A DNA stretch of 64,000 bases from CAYJAD01 sp964369995 (GTDB taxonomy: Bacteria > Desulfobacterota > Desulfovibrionia > Desulfovibrionales > Desulfovibrionaceae): positions 6,739-70,738 of the forward strand of contig CAYJHH010000003.1 in assembly GCA_964369995.1 (NCBI GenBank), in the 5' to 3' direction. The stretch's first letter is position 1. Each line of letters opens with the position of its first letter. The notes under the pieces were generated by a model that saw nothing but the letters and a program-made list of their open reading frames with translations, ran no database searches and was not told the origin of the DNA. Below, piece by piece: positions 8,777-17,982 of this stretch. A program made the position numbers and the translations under genes.

Positions 8777-9823
8777 TTGCAAAAACTCTTCTGGATAGGC
8801 AGCCCTTTTTTTCAAGAATCTTTGACAACTTTGGGCTGGCAAGTACACTTTTTTAACTTCGAGCATGTGGCTACCTTCACATGGCAAGATTTAGTAAACA
8901 TGGCCGGCTTTGAGCCTCATGTGGTGGTGGTGGCCGACAAAAGCCGCCCTCCCTTTGTGCTTGGCATAGAAGACTTCCCTTGCCTTACCGTGTTTTATGC
9001 TGTGGATACCCACATTCATAGTTGGTACCCTCACTACGCGCAAGCCTTTGACGCTTGTTTAGTAAGCCTTAAAGACCATCTTCCCTTATTTCAGCATAAA
9101 GTCTTGCAAAGCCAGTATATTCGCTGGTCACCAGCCTTTGCAAAAAATACCGACGCCCCCACTGAACACCCCACGCCCTCGTGGGATTGCCTTTTTGTGG
9201 GTACAGTGCATGCCGAAACCACGCCCAAACGCCAAGTTTTTTTACAAGAGCTTCAAGAGCATCTACATTGCTTGCACAGTACACGCGGTAACTATGTGCA
9301 GCTCTTCCCTCAAGGTCGTGTTATTCTGAATCATTGCGAGCAGGGGGATTTAAATTTTCGAGTCTTTGAAGCTTTGGGCTGTGGCGCCTGTTTACTCACA
9401 CCACACATTGGGCATGGTATCTCAGAAATTTTTACCCATGGCAAAGAACTCTACTATTATGAATGGGATCAAGTGCATTGTACAGCTAATGTACACGATG
9501 CTGCGCAAAAAATTACACATTTGCTCAAAAATGACTCATTACGGCATGAGTTGGCAGAACAAGGCCTTGCCAAGGTGAACGCCGCACACAGAGCCTTGCA
9601 TCGCGCACAAAGCCTTACAGATTTTTTAGATGGAGTAAGCCAGCAAGAAAAGCAGGCACGCATTGCATATAGGCGTAAAAACGCTCAAACCATACGCGAG
9701 CGCTGGCTTAAACCTTTTCTATTGCTTCTGGCCAATGCCGTGCCACAAGAGGAATTGCGCCGCGCTTACTTACAAGCGGCGCGCGGCGTATACTCGTCAG
9801 CAAAACCCAAGGACGCTTTGTAA
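8777..9823 (+). CDS. CgeB/YkvP-like glycosyltransferase
   Basis: 348 residues from a TTG start preceded by AAAGG at 6 bases. The C-terminal half has the pattern of CgeB-type glycosyltransferases (GT-B fold): LNHCEQGDLNFRVFEALGCGACLLTP, followed by GKELYYYEWD. This is the nucleotide-sugar-binding region where a conserved R(V/T)FE segment and a Gly/Cys-rich loop sit. The N-terminal half (VVVVADKSRPPFVLG, FYAVDTHIHSWY) fits the acceptor domain. No signal peptide is seen, so it is cytoplasmic. The acceptor is unknown; a surface polysaccharide or protein glycan is a guess. It is divergent from the AsmA gene and stands alone on its strand. Confidence 0.8.
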   Translation: MQKLFWIGSPFFQESLTTLGWQVHFFNFEHVATFTWQDLVNMAGFEPHVVVVADKSRPPFVLGIEDFPCLTVFYAVDTHIHSWYPHYAQAFDACLVSLKDHLPLFQHKVLQSQYIRWSPAFAKNTDAPTEHPTPSWDCLFVGTVHAETTPKRQVFLQELQEHLHCLHSTRGNYVQLFPQGRVILNHCEQGDLNFRVFEALGCGACLLTPHIGHGISEIFTHGKELYYYEWDQVHCTANVHDAAQKITHLLKNDSLRHELAEQGLAKVNAAHRALHRAQSLTDFLDGVSQQEKQARIAYRRKNAQTIRERWLKPFLLLLANAVPQEELRRAYLQAARGVYSSAKPKDAL

Positions 9824-9865
9824 AAAACAAAGCCACGAAAATATAAAAAACTCAGCAAGGAAATG

Positions 9866-10174
9866 TTAGCGTTGTGGCGGTGCCATAAACAAGTCAAGGC
9901 CGCCATCTTGCACACCCACAGGATTTTTTACTTCCTTTAAAGAAAGCGACTCTGTGACACCGGCCATGCCCACTGGGGGTATAGCCGCGGCTTTAGGCTT
10001 ATGTCCTGCCTGTTCAGACTGTGCAAGGCGCTGCTCTAAACGCGCAATGAGCATTCTTTGCTGTTCTATTTCGCTACGCACTTGTTTTATAAGCTTTTCT
10101 TGTCCAAATAAAATAAATACGAACATAAGAAAAAGCCCAGAAAAAAATAATGTTCCAAAAATCATCATAGACAT
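9866..10174 (-). CDS. Small membrane protein with coiled coil, unknown function
   Basis: 102 residues from the ATG at 10174, which has AAGGG at 6 bases; an upstream in-frame ATG at 10216 lacks this. A single N-terminal transmembrane helix (MIFGTLFFSGLFLMFVFIL, about 3-22) is followed by a charged heptad-like stretch (about 25-55, IKQVRSEIEQQRMLIARLEQ) that probably forms a coiled coil, then a Pro/Ala-rich linker. The layout resembles small membrane-anchored scaffold proteins, but I recognise no family. It converges with the glycosyltransferase gene and diverges from the radical SAM gene. Confidence 0.65.
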   Translation of the reverse strand: MSMMIFGTLFFSGLFLMFVFILFGQEKLIKQVRSEIEQQRMLIARLEQRLAQSEQAGHKPKAAAIPPVGMAGVTESLSLKEVKNPVGVQDGGLDLFMAPPQR

Positions 10175-10314
10175 GGCAAGCCCTTTTGTATACCTCAGTA
10201 TAACTGTGCATGGCACAAAATAAATTTATAGAAAAAAGTACAAAGGGTGCAATGGCACTGCATTGCATCCAAAGTTTCCTCTACTGTAATTTTTTCGCAT
10301 AATCAAGGATAATT

Positions 10315-11763
10315 ATGAGCACCTCTCCCCTACGCCCGCACTTAGTGGTGGCCGATGCCGAAGGCAATATTTATGATCACCCTGACTTACTTATGGTTTG
10401 CCGCACAGGTAAACAATGGGCATTACCCCGCCCCGACGAACTTATGCCTCTGCCTCCGGAAAGTGAGCTTTTTTACTTACCCCGTCGCCGAGCTGTGGGA
10501 TTGGATGAAGAATCAGGACAAATGGAAGTGCTGGAAGATTTAGCCGTGGCGGCCTTTGCTGCACCTGCGCATACCCTCACAGCCCATCCGGCCTATCACA
10601 GCGATAAGGGCGCTCCCTTATTACCGCTTTTTGCTTATGGGGCCGTTGGCTATGCGCGCGGACGCTTTTACATTTGCGCCAAAAAAGTTGATGTGGACAC
10701 AAGACAAGAGTTTCGTAAGGTAAAAAGAAATATTTTGACTAAGAATGTGCGCGATCTTATGCAAAAATATCCTGATAATCGCCTCATTCAACATATTATG
10801 CAAAAATGTGTCATGCAATATGATTGCCCCGCAGCGCGCAATCTTGCCTTGGGCCGCCATGAAGCGCCACTCCCCACATCACGTACATGTAATGCCCGCT
10901 GTATTGGCTGTATTTCACAACAAGAAGAAGATTCTCCCATTACCACCACGCCACAATGTCGTTTGGATTTTTGCCCAAGCGCCGCAGAAATTGCCGAGGT
11001 CATGCGTCATCACAGTTCTCAAGAAAAAGAAAAGCCCATTTATTCCTTCGGGCAAGGCTGTGAGGGTGAACCACTTACCAACGCCTCCATACTACAAGAA
11101 GCCATTGAAATTTTCCGTCAAGAAGGGGGTAAGGGAACCATTAATCTTAATTCCAATGCCTCGCGCCCCGAAGCGGTGGCCGCCTTGGCACAAGCCGGCC
11201 TTACTTCTTTGCGCGTAAGCCTTAATTCTGCGCGCCCTGAAGTTTACAATATATATTATCGCCCTCAAGGCTATAGCTTTGACCATGTGCGTGCTTCCAT
11301 CATTGCAGCTCGTGAACGCGGTGTTTTTGTTTCGCTCAATCTTTTGTATTTTCCAGGCATTACAGACACAGAGGACGAATTAGAAGCACTTATCCAATTG
11401 GTGGGTAGCTGTGGAGTAAGCTTTATCCAATTGCGTAATTTAAATATCGACCCTGAAATGTACTTAGACCTACTTAAAGACATTCCCACCTCACCTTCCG
11501 TGGGCTTTACTAATTTTAAAAAGCGTTTACGCAAAGCTTGCCCTTGGTTGCAATTTGGCTATTTTAATCCTTGGCTAGGTGAAAAGGCAGAGTTAAGCGC
11601 GCCCATGCCCGGGCAATGGAGCCTACCCACACCTGTGGCTCGTGGCACTTTAGGCGGCAGTGCAGATGACACTGCAGAAGCAGAAGAGTCTTTGCAGCAT
11701 TCACATGAAGACAGCTCTGCTCAAATTCATGACTTTGCACAAGACAAGTCTTCTGATATTTAG
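10315..11763 (+). CDS. Radical SAM protein of unknown substrate
   Basis: 482 residues. The motif CNARCIGC gives Cys192, Cys196 and Cys199, the CX3CX2C ligands of a SAM-binding [4Fe-4S] cluster. Downstream are the usual TIM-barrel landmarks: GQGCEGEPL (SAM-contacting GGE-like region), LNSNASRPEAV and LRVSLNSARPEVYNIYYRP. About 190 residues precede the cluster motif, longer than in minimal radical SAM enzymes, and include two further Cys (MQKCVMQYDC). The C-terminal tail after about residue 440 is acidic and low in complexity. It lies 11 bases before the DUF554 gene, probably the same transcript. I cannot assign a reaction. Confidence 0.88.
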   Translation: MSTSPLRPHLVVADAEGNIYDHPDLLMVCRTGKQWALPRPDELMPLPPESELFYLPRRRAVGLDEESGQMEVLEDLAVAAFAAPAHTLTAHPAYHSDKGAPLLPLFAYGAVGYARGRFYICAKKVDVDTRQEFRKVKRNILTKNVRDLMQKYPDNRLIQHIMQKCVMQYDCPAARNLALGRHEAPLPTSRTCNARCIGCISQQEEDSPITTTPQCRLDFCPSAAEIAEVMRHHSSQEKEKPIYSFGQGCEGEPLTNASILQEAIEIFRQEGGKGTINLNSNASRPEAVAALAQAGLTSLRVSLNSARPEVYNIYYRPQGYSFDHVRASIIAARERGVFVSLNLLYFPGITDTEDELEALIQLVGSCGVSFIQLRNLNIDPEMYLDLLKDIPTSPSVGFTNFKKRLRKACPWLQFGYFNPWLGEKAELSAPMPGQWSLPTPVARGTLGGSADDTAEAEESLQHSHEDSSAQIHDFAQDKSSDI

Positions 11764-11774
11764 GAAGAATACCT

Positions 11775-12464
11775 ATGATTTTCCCCCTTGGCGCTCTCAT
11801 TAATGGCTTAGCCGTCATGGCTGGAGCTTTGCTAGGTTTGGCCTTTGGTTCACGCATGCCAGAAAAAATGCGTGAACTTATATTTCAAGGCATAGCTCTG
11901 TGCATACTTGTGCTTGGTTTAAAATCAGCGCTTGTGGGCACAGAGCCCATGCTCACCATTGCCAGCATTATTAGCGGATGTATTCTTGGTGAGATGATGC
12001 ATATTGAAGAAAGGCTCATCAATCTTGGCGATTGGCTTAAAAAAACTGTTCGCTCATCTAATCCACGGTTTACAGAAGGCCTTGTCACCAGTTCTCTACT
12101 CATTTGCATTGGTGCCATGGGCATCTTGGGCTCCATCGAAGAAGGCTTACGTGGCACGCGTGAAATAGTGCACGCCAAAGCCGCCATAGACTTTTTCGCT
12201 GCTATCATTTTGGCTGCAAGTTTGGGCTTTGGTGTCTTTTTTTCTGGCATCACAGTATTTATTTATCAAGGAAGCATTGTCCTTGGGGCAAGCTTTTTAT
12301 CATCCATCCTCACAGATCCTGTGCTTACAGAAATTACAGCCACAGGCGGCATACTTATGTTAGCCATAGCCACAAACACGTTAAAAATAACTACTATTCG
12401 CATAGGAAATATGCTACCAGCGCTCATCATGGCTGCTCTTTTTGCCATATTTTATATACCATAA
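11775..12464 (+). CDS. DUF554 family membrane protein
   Basis: 229 residues, with about six or seven hydrophobic segments. The start FPLGALINGLAVMAGALLG, the middle CIGAMGILGSIEEGL and the end GGILMLAIATNTL are characteristic of DUF554 (YdfK/YqgA-like) inner-membrane proteins. The function of the family is not established; a transporter role has been suggested from its repeats of Gly-rich helices. It starts 11 bases after the radical SAM gene and no terminator is visible between them. Confidence 0.88.
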   Translation: MIFPLGALINGLAVMAGALLGLAFGSRMPEKMRELIFQGIALCILVLGLKSALVGTEPMLTIASIISGCILGEMMHIEERLINLGDWLKKTVRSSNPRFTEGLVTSSLLICIGAMGILGSIEEGLRGTREIVHAKAAIDFFAAIILAASLGFGVFFSGITVFIYQGSIVLGASFLSSILTDPVLTEITATGGILMLAIATNTLKITTIRIGNMLPALIMAALFAIFYIP

Positions 12465-12469
12465 CACCA

Positions 12470-12596
12470 TTGACAGATGTTAATTTAACACTATTTTCTA
12501 AGAGTAAGCGCTTGTAATAGGCTTTTTCCACGTGACAATTGCTACGATTATACGTATGATTCACGCGTTGAAAACAATCATTTAACTAATTAAACA
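12470..12596 (+). promoter_or_regulatory. Candidate sigma-70 promoters upstream of the hybrid histidine kinase
   Basis: Two possible promoters: TTGACA at 12470-12475 with TATTTT 16 bp later, and TTGAAA at 12568-12573 with TAAACA 17 bp later. The second would give a 5' UTR of roughly 55 bases. Between them lies a near-palindrome around ATTATACGTATGAT. Only sequence likeness supports these. Confidence 0.35.
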
Positions 12597-12657
12597 CTTC
12601 TTAATGCGTTCTAATCGTATAGTTTTACTTTTCCCCTCAAAAGAACACAGGTAAAAA

Positions 12658-15600
12658 ATGAGTCCGCAACAAAACATTTCGTCCTCTTTTGAAAATCTTC
12701 TCACGAAGCTGGGTCTTGGTATGCGTGCCAAGCTCATTTCTATCTTTGTGGTTATCAAGGTACTTCCCTTAATCTTCATTGCTTTGGTGGCTTGGCAGCA
12801 AGCCTTAAACCTTGGCGAAGAAATGAAAGAACGTACCCAAAGCATGGCCGACAAAGCAGTAGAAGAACTTACTGTGGCAGGCAAGCTAGCTGTAGATGAT
12901 GCTGTGCGCGCTTTGGATGATAGAGGCACTCAAGAAATTGAACGTCTCACCACCGACACAGCTAGACACGTGGCCAATTTTCTCTATGAACGTGACGATG
13001 ACATTCGCACATTGGCAGATTTTCCCGTGGACAAAAGCATTTATGATGCTTTTTTGAAAAACCGCCAAGGCCTTGTTATGGAACAAAGCACGTGGGTTCT
13101 TTCGGAAGATGAAAAATCTTGGGTAAGCACTAAAGACCACTCTAACGCCGAAGACCTTACCTTTGCTTCTGAGCAAAATGCTAACCGATTCAATTATGTC
13201 AAACCTACAGGATTTACCTTCAAATCCAAGCCTCTTTATCTTGAAATGACATTTGTGGATCTTAATGGACAAGAGAAAGTAAAGATTACCACTTCGGACA
13301 TTATGGATCCAGCCTTAAAAGATATTTCTGACAAGAAAAACACTTTTATTAAAGCAGAAAACTACTTTGAAGAGCTTAAGGAGCTAAAAGCTGGCGAAAT
13401 TTATGTATCCGACGTTATTGGCGCCTATGTGGGAGCCCCCTTCATTGGTCCTTATACGCCAGAAAACGCCAAAAAAAGAAATCTGCCCTTTGAGCCTGAA
13501 AAAGTAGCATTTTCTGGCCCTGAAAACCCGAACGGTAAGCGCTTTCAAGGCGTGGTTCGTTGGGCAACTCCAGTGGAAAAAGAGGGCAAAATCATTGGTT
13601 ATGTAACCCTTGCCCTTAACCATGACCATATAATGGAACTGGTAAACCATTTAACGCCCAAAGCCGAACGCTATACAGAACTTTCTGACCCCATCGAAGG
13701 TGACTATGTCTTTATTTGGGACCATAAAGGACGCAGCATTGTGCACCCACGCCATCATTCCATTGTGGGCTATGATCCAGAAACTGGTGACCCTTATCCT
13801 GCATGGCTTGAAGATACTATTTATGAACAATGGCAAAGTAGCGGAAAAAGCTACGCTGAATTCATTGAAACTGTCCCCACCTTTGTGGATCAGCGCCGCG
13901 ATAGAAAGCCTGCCAAGGAGCAGCTCATTAAGGGCGACGTGGGGCTAGACTGCCGCTATTTAAACTTTGCCCCTCAGTGTACAGATTGGTACGCCGCCAC
14001 TAAGGATGGTGGTTCTGCATCCTTCCTTATTCTTTGGTCAGGCCTTTGGAAACTCACCACCACCGCAGCCATCCCCTATCATACAGGACAATATGGCGAC
14101 ACACAGCGCGGCTTTGGAATTATCACTGCAACTTCCGGCATTGAAAACTTCCACGCCCCGGCCATTGAAACGCAAAAGAAAATTCAAGATATTATCACAG
14201 ATACGGACACAGAACTTGATGGCGTAGCTGAAGAAACCTTCGCCACCATTGCTTCCCACTTATGGGAAACCACCTTAAGCCTTTCTGTTTCCACCGTGGT
14301 TATGACTTTGTTGGTTATTTTAGTGGCCATTTGGATGGCCTCTACCATTACGCAAAAAATTACCTACCTCATTACAGGTATCACAAGATTCCGTCAGGGC
14401 GAGCGTCAATTCCGCTTTAATGAGCCTGTGAAAGACGAATTGGGTATTTTAGCAGACTCTTTGGACGATTTGTCGCAAAGTATTGAAGACAGTGTCAAAG
14501 GTCCTGCCACCATTACCGATCTTAATGGCAACGTCATTTACATGAATGCCATGGCTTTGGAACTGCTTGATACCACCCTTGAAAAAATGGTGGGCGCAAA
14601 ATACACCGATGTAAGCGCTTTTGATGAAGAAAATAATCCCATCACCTGTTTTATGGAAAACAGGGAACAAACGGTTATTCAATATGTACCTACGCACACC
14701 TACTATAAGAGTAATGTAAACTACCTTACAAACAAAGAAGGTGAAAATGTAGCTTATATTATTGTGCTAGAAGACGTAACCATGCTTATAACCGAGCAAG
14801 AGCGTATCGAACGCGAACGCGCCCTCTTGGACACTGTTATCTCTTCATCACCTGATCTCATTTGGTACCTCAGTGCCAATGACACCTTCCTTTTCGTAAA
14901 CACTCGTTTTGCTGATTCTTTTGGCAAAACTCCGGAAGAAGTACATGGCAGAAAAGCTTCGCAAATATTGCCGCCTACTGTGTACGAAGCCATTCGTAAC
15001 AATGATCAGGAAGCAATTAACTATAGAGGCGCCATACATACCGAAGAAAGACTCACTTTTATTGATGGTCACGAAGAAATCCTCGACGTGGTACGTACAC
15101 CTCTCTTTACACCTGACAATAAATTGCGCGGTGTGCTTGGCGTAGCGCGCGATGTAACGCAACGCGTAACCGTTGAAAAAGAATTACGCCAAATGCAGCG
15201 TGATTTGATTAATGCCGTGGCTGAGGCCAACAAGGCCAGTGACTCTAAGAGTGAATTCTTGGCGCGTATGAGTCATGAAATTCGCACGCCCATGAATGCC
15301 ATCTTAGGCATGACGAACATAACGAAGCGTAAGCTTGGTAGCAATGAATGCAGCACTGAAGATTTAATGCCGCATATTGCACAAATTGAATCCTCATCGC
15401 AGCACTTATTGGGCTTGTTAAATGACATTTTAGATATTTCTAAAATTGAAGCCGGTAAGATTGAACTCTCTGAGGAAAGCTTCTCCTTGACCAAGCTTGT
15501 GGAAGAAGTTGCCGTTATTATCAGGCCGCGTTGTAGCTCAAAAAACATTCACTTTGACGTGAACCTATCCACCTTCCACTGCGAAAACTATATCTCAGAT

Positions 15601-16392
15601 GGTTTGCGCTTACGCCAAATCCTCATCAACCTTTTAGGTAATGCTGTTAAGTTTACCCCTGAGCTTGGGCATGTGACCTTCTGTGTGGAACAGCAAGATC
15701 GTAAAGATGGTCAAAGCCTTATATACTTCTCCGTAAAAGATACCGGCATTGGTATTTCAAAAGAAGCCATATCTAAACTCTTTAACCCCTTTGAGCAGGC
15801 CAACAGCCATATTACACGCAATTATGGCGGCACGGGCCTTGGCCTTTCCATCAGCCGCAGAATTGCCCTGCTCCTTGGTAGCGATATTCATGTAACCTCC
15901 ACCATTAATGAAGGCAGTGAATTCTCCTTTGCCCTATGGCTTAGAGAAGATACACACACCACCGTAAGTGAAGACACACACACGGGCGATGTAAAAGTAC
16001 AACCTGGGCAAAACATCCTTTTAGTGGATGATGTGGATATCAACAGAATTATTGCCATGGAACTACTTTCACCCTTTGAGTGTAATATAGATGAAGCCAG
16101 CGACGGTCAGGAAGCTGTGGATATTTTTGCAGCCTCTCCGGAAGGATATTATGGTCTTATTTTTATGGATCTTCAAATGCCCAATATGAACGGCCACGAT
16201 TCAGCTAAAACCATACGTCAATTGGATCGCAAAGACGCTACCACCGTTCCCATTGTTGCCATGACAGCCAATGCCTTCCGTGAAGATATAGATCAGTGTA
16301 TGGCCAGTGGCATGAATGAACACGTAGCCAAGCCTGTAGACCTTGAAAGACTCACAGAAGTGGTTAAAACATACCTTGGAACAAAGAAATAA
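12658..16392 (+). CDS. Membrane-bound hybrid sensor histidine kinase
   Basis: 1244 residues. Order: transmembrane helix (about 27-48); a long periplasmic sensor region (about 50-535, rich in Trp/Tyr, probably a double-Cache-like fold); second helix (about 538-562); HAMP; PAS (about 615-715); PAS (about 725-845); HisKA with the phosphoacceptor His873 in MSHEIRTPMN; HATPase with the N box NLLGNAVKF and DTGIGIS; and a C-terminal receiver with Asp1171 in FMDLQMPNMNG. All catalytic motifs are intact. The ligand is unknown. No response regulator is adjacent, so phosphate may pass through the internal receiver to a distant partner. A clean terminator follows (16432-16466). Confidence 0.93.
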   Translation: MSPQQNISSSFENLLTKLGLGMRAKLISIFVVIKVLPLIFIALVAWQQALNLGEEMKERTQSMADKAVEELTVAGKLAVDDAVRALDDRGTQEIERLTTDTARHVANFLYERDDDIRTLADFPVDKSIYDAFLKNRQGLVMEQSTWVLSEDEKSWVSTKDHSNAEDLTFASEQNANRFNYVKPTGFTFKSKPLYLEMTFVDLNGQEKVKITTSDIMDPALKDISDKKNTFIKAENYFEELKELKAGEIYVSDVIGAYVGAPFIGPYTPENAKKRNLPFEPEKVAFSGPENPNGKRFQGVVRWATPVEKEGKIIGYVTLALNHDHIMELVNHLTPKAERYTELSDPIEGDYVFIWDHKGRSIVHPRHHSIVGYDPETGDPYPAWLEDTIYEQWQSSGKSYAEFIETVPTFVDQRRDRKPAKEQLIKGDVGLDCRYLNFAPQCTDWYAATKDGGSASFLILWSGLWKLTTTAAIPYHTGQYGDTQRGFGIITATSGIENFHAPAIETQKKIQDIITDTDTELDGVAEETFATIASHLWETTLSLSVSTVVMTLLVILVAIWMASTITQKITYLITGITRFRQGERQFRFNEPVKDELGILADSLDDLSQSIEDSVKGPATITDLNGNVIYMNAMALELLDTTLEKMVGAKYTDVSAFDEENNPITCFMENREQTVIQYVPTHTYYKSNVNYLTNKEGENVAYIIVLEDVTMLITEQERIERERALLDTVISSSPDLIWYLSANDTFLFVNTRFADSFGKTPEEVHGRKASQILPPTVYEAIRNNDQEAINYRGAIHTEERLTFIDGHEEILDVVRTPLFTPDNKLRGVLGVARDVTQRVTVEKELRQMQRDLINAVAEANKASDSKSEFLARMSHEIRTPMNAILGMTNITKRKLGSNECSTEDLMPHIAQIESSSQHLLGLLNDILDISKIEAGKIELSEESFSLTKLVEEVAVIIRPRCSSKNIHFDVNLSTFHCENYISDGLRLRQILINLLGNAVKFTPELGHVTFCVEQQDRKDGQSLIYFSVKDTGIGISKEAISKLFNPFEQANSHITRNYGGTGLGLSISRRIALLLGSDIHVTSTINEGSEFSFALWLREDTHTTVSEDTHTGDVKVQPGQNILLVDDVDINRIIAMELLSPFECNIDEASDGQEAVDIFAASPEGYYGLIFMDLQMPNMNGHDSAKTIRQLDRKDATTVPIVAMTANAFREDIDQCMASGMNEHVAKPVDLERLTEVVKTYLGTKK

Positions 16393-16431
16393 AACTACAT
16401 TTAAACCTTTTTAAATCCTACTAAAACCATA

Positions 16432-16466
16432 ACCTGCGTGTACATTGTGCACGCAGGTTTTTTTTC
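16432..16466 (+). terminator. Intrinsic terminator after the hybrid kinase
   Basis: ACCTGCGTG and CACGCAGGT form a 9-bp stem with a short loop, followed by eight T. It ends the kinase transcript 40 bases past the stop. Confidence 0.88.
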
Positions 16467-16469
16467 ATA

Positions 16470-16668
16470 ATGTTCTAAAATAATACAAGTAAAATTGAAT
16501 CAGCCATATTCAATCTAAATTTTTGATATTAAATAGTTTTTTGCAAAAAAATTAAAAAATAAAATAAATAAAGCAAAAAAAACGAATAAATACTTAATGA
16601 AAACAAATGCTTTTAAAAATTAACAGTATTACAACAAAGTAAATATTGCTTTTTTTTAATCTTATCCG
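16470..16668. other. Strongly AT-rich intergenic island
   Basis: About 200 bases of nearly pure A/T with many A-tracts between the kinase terminator and the RRM gene, clearly more AT-rich than the neighbouring coding sequence. No open reading frame or hairpin of note is seen. A-tract DNA of this kind is often curved and can serve as an UP element or a site for nucleoid proteins. A TTGACA (16670-16675) sits at its downstream edge. Confidence 0.6.
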
Positions 16669-16669
16669 T

Positions 16670-16698
16670 TGACAGGAAAGCCAAAGAGTGTTCTTGTG
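16670..16698 (+). promoter_or_regulatory. Possible promoter of the RRM gene
   Basis: TTGACA occurs at 16670-16675, with only a weak -10-like TCTTGT at 17 bp. If real it would give an mRNA leader of about 75 bases before the ATG at 16779. Confidence 0.3.
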
Positions 16699-16778
16699 TA
16701 TTCATGAGTCGCACCAAGTTGGTACAAATGTGTTGTACCCGTTGGGCGAGAAAAAATTTTTTTGAGAGGATTATTCCC

Positions 16779-17045
16779 ATGCCTAAATCGATCTATGTTG
16801 GCAATCTTCCCTGGTCTGCTACCGAAGACCAAATTCAGGAACTTTTTGCCGAATACGGTACAGTTCTTTCCGTTAAATTAGTAAGCGACCGTGACACAGG
16901 CCGTGCACGTGGCTTTGGTTTCGTAGAAATGGAAGATGCTGATGCACCAGCAGCTGTAGAAGCGTTAGACAATGCCACTTTTGGCGGACGCACTTTGCGC
17001 GTCAATGAAGCACGTCCACGCGCTCCACGTCCTGCTCGCTACTAA
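16779..17045 (+). CDS. RRM-type RNA-binding protein
   Basis: 88 residues, essentially one RNA-recognition motif: RNP2 IYVGNLPW at residues 4-11 and RNP1 RGFGFVEM around residues 44-51, followed by a short basic, Pro/Arg-rich tail. Small RRM proteins like this occur in cyanobacteria and deltaproteobacteria; roles in cold response or mRNA handling have been proposed. I chose the ATG at 16779 because it has GAGAGGA upstream and starts right at the domain. The gene is flanked by long untranslated DNA on both sides (an AT-rich leader and a structured 3' region ending in a terminator at 17196-17243), suggesting strong or RNA-level regulation. Confidence 0.92.
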   Translation: MPKSIYVGNLPWSATEDQIQELFAEYGTVLSVKLVSDRDTGRARGFGFVEMEDADAPAAVEALDNATFGGRTLRVNEARPRAPRPARY

Positions 17046-17195
17046 TTTAGTAGCAGGCTCTAAGTTTACCTTTAGGTAAGCGTATGCACATTTTTACAGT
17101 TCGTAGGTTATGCTCTGCATAACTCACGGACACAGGTACAGACTTTGCGTTCGGATGGGCTTTGTGTAAAAAGCAAAGCCTAATTTACGCATCAA
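17046..17195 (+). other. Structured 3' untranslated region of the RRM gene
   Basis: 150 bases between the stop codon and the terminator. It contains short inverted repeats (for example GGTTATG/CATAACT near 17106-17124, and GGCTTTG/CAAAGCC around 17158-17180) and no ORF. It could be a plain 3' UTR or the source of a 3'-end-derived small RNA. Confidence 0.4.
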
Positions 17196-17243
17196 AAAAT
17201 GGCAAAGCAAGTACATTGTACTTTATGCCATTTTGTTTTTTTT
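17196..17243 (+). terminator. Intrinsic terminator downstream of the RRM gene
   Basis: AAAATGGCA and TGCCATTTT pair around an inner AAGTACA/TGTACTT stem, followed by G and eight T. It lies about 150 bases past the RRM stop and 80 bases before the SLOG-like gene. Confidence 0.85.
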
Positions 17244-17323
17244 GCTATATTTTGCATACTTTGCCTAATAAACTGTAAACTTAGTTTACAACAGTTCATT
17301 AGGGTTTTAAAGGAGTACATGCC

Positions 17324-17878
17324 ATGCTCAATCCTAAACAATGTGTTTTGCATAGTGGCGGCGCCTCAGGCACGGAAGAATTTTTTGGCTCTTTAGCCGA
17401 ACAATGGGGCATAGAAGAAGTCAACTATAGTTTTGAAGGTCATCAATTGGCGCGTGCCCGTGGCGTACGCATTTTGACATCAGAAGAACTTGCGCTGAAA
17501 GACGTTAGTTTGACCTATGTTTCTAAGCTTATGAGCCGCGAGTACACAAGAGCACCCATTTTTCGTAAGGTTTTACAATCCATTTGCTGGCAAATAAATG
17601 GCGGAAGTGAGATTATAGTTGTGGGTGAAATCCAAGCTGATAACACTGTAAAAGGTGGTACAGGTTGGGGTGCTGAATTTGCCAAAATTTGTAACAAGCC
17701 TCTTTTAGTTTATGACCAAAGCAAAAGAGAGTGGTTTAGCTGGGAAAAAGATGCTTGGAAGGTAGAAAAAGATCCTTGTATCTTACGTCCGCATTTTACC
17801 GCCACTGGCACACGCTTTTTGGAAGATTCTGGAAGAGAAGCCATTCGCGATTTATTTGCACGCTCTTTCGAAAAATAG
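17324..17878 (+). CDS. SLOG/YpsA-like Rossmann-fold protein, unknown function
   Basis: 184 residues. The N-terminus VLHSGGASGTEEFFG is a Gly-rich nucleotide-binding turn like SGG(A/Q)xG in SLOG (YpsA-type) proteins, and GGTGWGAEFAKICNKPLLVYDQ is the second conserved segment, ending in a beta-strand and Trp-rich tail. SLOG domains bind nucleotides or nucleotide-derived signals and occur in stress and defence contexts. This one is a stand-alone domain with no TIR, transmembrane or nuclease partner visible, bounded by terminators on both sides. I therefore call it a nucleotide-binding protein of unknown role. The start has GGAG at 10-11 bases. Confidence 0.7.
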   Translation: MLNPKQCVLHSGGASGTEEFFGSLAEQWGIEEVNYSFEGHQLARARGVRILTSEELALKDVSLTYVSKLMSREYTRAPIFRKVLQSICWQINGGSEIIVVGEIQADNTVKGGTGWGAEFAKICNKPLLVYDQSKREWFSWEKDAWKVEKDPCILRPHFTATGTRFLEDSGREAIRDLFARSFEK

Positions 17879-17906
17879 TTTTCGCCAATAGCGCATGAAA
17901 TTTTAT

Positions 17907-17955
17907 AAGGGGTTTGAACCGTGGCACTAGCGCGGCTTCAGACCCCTTTTCCTTT
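17907..17955 (+). terminator. Intrinsic terminator after the SLOG-like gene
   Basis: AAGGGGT...ACCCCTT outer stem with an inner TGAACCG/CGGCTTCA stem, followed by a T-rich tail. It ends 28 bases before the rarD start. Confidence 0.8.
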
Positions 17956-17982
17956 TAGCTTAATGAAAAGCATAGTACGCCT

